Source: Lysobacterales bacterium
GTDB lineage: Bacteria; Pseudomonadota; Gammaproteobacteria; Xanthomonadales; SZUA-36
Direction of reading: 5' to 3'
DNA length: 44,633 bases
NCBI GenBank assembly: GCA_029859505.1
Contig: JAOUCZ010000005.1
Coordinates: 1 to 44,633, forward strand
The notes beneath the pieces are model-generated. The model was not told the origin of the DNA. It did not search any database and was given only the letters and a program-made list of their open reading frames with translations. Position 1 is the first letter of the stretch, and each line of letters starts with the position of its first letter. Shown here piece after piece: positions 42,599-44,633 of the stretch. The position numbers and the translations under genes were made by a program.

Positions 42599-44633
42599 TT
42601 ACAACAATCCTTCAGATACCGCTCGCTTTCGTGCAAGCCCGGCAGCAGCACTCAGGCGCGAAAGGGCTGCAGCGAAACGTGGATCGTCACGAATTGAATC
42701 ATAATGCGGTTGGAATTTGAGGCCTTGCCAGGCCGACAGGTATTCAAGGTCCGCACACGCCTCCAATGCCGTTAAAGCCATTTCGCGTTGACCCAGCATT
42801 GCGAAAATCCTGACATCCAGAAAGCCATACGCAGTGGTACCACGGTTTCGCTGGAGGTGCGATATATTTTCAAGCGCCAAATTCAGTAATTCCGTTGCCC
42901 GTTCGTTATCTCCGCTTTGTTGCAAAACCAGCGCGACATCGACCGCCTCATCAATTGCGTAGTCCGAAAGAGCATCAGGAACCGGACCCGATACCCAGTC
43001 GGGATACTTCTGCTCTGCGCCTGCCCGGGCCAGTTCAATATCACCAACGAGCAACGCCGCATAAGTGCGGTAATCTGCATCACCTTCCAAATCCTCGCTT
43101 GAATCAAGTACGGCCCGCGCCATATCACGATTGCCATTGACAAGGTGCAAAAGGATGCGGATAAACGCCTTTTCCATAGAATCCAGGCTTTGGGAATTTG
43201 TGATGCAATCAAGTGCCGACTCTTCGGCATCGAGATTAATGTAACTGTAGCAGTGGCTTCTGGCACGTGTGTTTTGCGGATCCAGTTCGAAAACTTTCAG
43301 GCTGGCTCGCAGCGTCTCGACGGGATCTCCGTGCGCCCAGTAAATCCAGGACAGAAATGAATAAACTGACGGATACCCGGGGTGTAACATCCTGAGCCGC
43401 TCCAGTTCTGCGAGGGTTTCTTCATCTCGCCCTGCAATAAACGGCTGAACTGCGTAATTGAGATGAATCACCGGCGACATGGGGTCCAGCTCGTGAGCCC
43501 GCTGCAGAAGGGCGTAAGCCTCGTCATTGAGATTCTGGTCTACCCGGATAAAGGAAAACCAATGATAGACGGTCGCATTGCCGGGAATGAGTTCTATGGC
43601 GCGTTCAAAATCCAGTATGGCCGCATCCAGGTCTTCCTTGTGCCGGTAAATTTCACCACGCACCATAAACGCTTCGCCTAAATCCGGTGAAAGTTCCAGC
43701 GCCTGGTCAAGCAGAGCCATGGCAGGATCAAGGGCTTCGGCTTCCGTCCAGCCTGCATATTCATATAGCAAATGATAGGCATTGGCCAAGCCGGTTATCG
43801 CCACGGCAAATTCAGGATCGAGCTCAATCGCCCGTTCGAAATGACTCTTGCCTTGCTCGAGGGCAGTCACGGTACGTAAAGCCAGCAACTGCTGTCCTTT
43901 CATGTACTCCTGGAAGGCTTCAAGGTTATGGGTCGGATTTTCCGTGATACGAGCAACCTCTTCCGTCGTCAAGTTTGCCTTCAGGGCATCGGTGATCTGA
44001 CGGGTAATCGAACTTTGAATGGCAAACAGGTTTTCCGCCGTCATCTCACGATCATATGTTTCTGCCCACAAGTGCTCGTCTGTTTGCGCATCAATTAACT
44101 GCATATTGACCCGGATCTGATCACCGGAACGCTGAACCCCACCTTCCAAAATAGCCGTAACCCCCAATTGACCCGCGATTTCCGGTATCGAAAGCTCGGT
44201 GTCCCGGTAACGCATGACCGAGGTACGGGAAATGACCTTCAAGGAAGCTATTTTTGCCAGTTGAGTGAGTAGATCATCGTGCATGCCATCGGCAAAATAC
44301 TGGTCTTCCTCGCGGGCGCTGCGGTTTGCCAGTGGCAACACTGCTATAGACCTCTCCATATCGTCCGCATCGCTATCTTCCTCGACTTCCACAGCACTTA
44401 CCGATGTGTCAGCCGACTCGTTGGCACCCCCCCCGGATAGAACGAATTTGTCAATGGCAAAATACCCCAGGCCCATCAGCAATATGCCAATAATCATGAA
44501 GTCCAGCTTACGACCGGTCTGGGTGGTGATGGATTGCGAAGGACTCACCTGCTTTTCACGTTTAAGACCTTCCGGCGTCATTTCAAACGCCCAGGCGAAT
44601 AACAGGATGAGAGGCAGACCGATAGCCAACAAC
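42599..44633 (-). CDS. TolB-like / TPR protein (5' end cut by window)
   Basis: The frame is open through the last base, so the N terminus is missing. The visible part has a membrane helix (near DFMIIGILLMGLGYFAID), a TolB-like domain (SIAVLPLANRSAREEDQYFADGMHDDLL through DAQTDEHLWAETYDREM) and about eight TPR-like repeats. DPEFAVAITGLANAYHLLYEY and EAFMVRGEIYRHKEDLD illustrate them. It resembles the protein at 23156-25000 in design. Related proteins carry an N-terminal wHTH or a membrane segment. Function unknown. Confidence 0.82.
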   Translation of the reverse strand, partial: LLAIGLPLILLFAWAFEMTPEGLKREKQVSPSQSITTQTGRKLDFMIIGILLMGLGYFAIDKFVLSGGGANESADTSVSAVEVEEDSDADDMERSIAVLPLANRSAREEDQYFADGMHDDLLTQLAKIASLKVISRTSVMRYRDTELSIPEIAGQLGVTAILEGGVQRSGDQIRVNMQLIDAQTDEHLWAETYDREMTAENLFAIQSSITRQITDALKANLTTEEVARITENPTHNLEAFQEYMKGQQLLALRTVTALEQGKSHFERAIELDPEFAVAITGLANAYHLLYEYAGWTEAEALDPAMALLDQALELSPDLGEAFMVRGEIYRHKEDLDAAILDFERAIELIPGNATVYHWFSFIRVDQNLNDEAYALLQRAHELDPMSPVIHLNYAVQPFIAGRDEETLAELERLRMLHPGYPSVYSFLSWIYWAHGDPVETLRASLKVFELDPQNTRARSHCYSYINLDAEESALDCITNSQSLDSMEKAFIRILLHLVNGNRDMARAVLDSSEDLEGDADYRTYAALLVGDIELARAGAEQKYPDWVSGPVPDALSDYAIDEAVDVALVLQQSGDNERATELLNLALENISHLQRNRGTTAYGFLDVRIFAMLGQREMALTALEACADLEYLSAWQGLKFQPHYDSIRDDPRFAAALSRLSAAAGLARKRAVSEGLL

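Noticed and set aside
1-44633. CRISPR arrays, tRNA or rRNA genes, IS elements with transposases
   Set aside because: No regularly spaced repeat array, no recognisable tRNA or rRNA segment and no transposase-like protein was found.

Overview
The window looks like a chromosomal segment of a free-living, probably marine or sediment-dwelling gammaproteobacterium. The reasons are a complete Na+-translocating NADH:quinone reductase (nqr) operon, many secreted or membrane-anchored proteins of unknown function, two TolB-like/TPR membrane proteins of a type common in such bacteria, and short palindromic intergenic repeats. This placement is an inference from gene content; there is no rRNA or tRNA here.

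Region by region. 1-2648: the end of a DUF885 metallopeptidase and a MATE exporter. 2654-9675 (minus strand): one long operon in the order six-haem cytochrome c, nqrA-B-C-D-E-F, nqrM (only 55 codons) and a twin-CBS protein. Junctions are mostly 4-base overlaps or gaps of 10 bases or less. 9895-11211: an EF-hand protein and a PPK2 polyphosphate kinase. 11289-13805 (minus): a hipBA toxin-antitoxin module with three 16-bp palindromes upstream, followed by a transglutaminase-like gene. 14022-17950: an SDR oxidoreductase, a queuosine-precursor transporter, a DUF3089 hydrolase, a DUF4920 protein and a PPOX-class flavoprotein.

18024-21514: a self-contained regulatory cassette. A PAS/AAA+/Fis sigma-54 activator is divergent from an exported isochorismatase-fold hydrolase and an alpha/beta hydrolase with an aspartate nucleophile. 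A good -24/-12 promoter and an upstream 12-bp inverted repeat lie between them. 21663-27499: an S41-like protease, a TolB/TPR protein, a decayed SGSWYD/DUF1566 gene, a small secreted protein and a methyltransferase. 27500-31778: an intergenic inverted-repeat element, a beta-helix-like secreted protein, a DUF6090-like membrane protein, a paraoxonase-like propeller and a polytopic membrane protein, with three related hairpins in the gaps.

31788-35895: a likely light-responsive locus. A MerR-family regulator with the Wx9EH and DxHxxG cobalamin motifs of CarH/LitR photoreceptors heads an operon with a conserved unknown protein and a lipocalin. It is divergent from a DUF4397 protein and a fasciclin-domain protein, and 11-bp direct repeats sit on both divergent promoters. 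36078-44633: a zinc-ribbon mini-protein, a vapBC-type module with its own operator repeats, an alginate-lyase (PL7) pseudogene abutting another gene remnant, a DUF3300/DUF2950 pair, an AsmA-like envelope protein and a second TolB/TPR protein cut by the window edge.

The most interesting parts are the CarH-like locus, the sigma-54 cassette and the cytochrome-headed nqr operon whose NqrB lacks the usual flavinylation motif.
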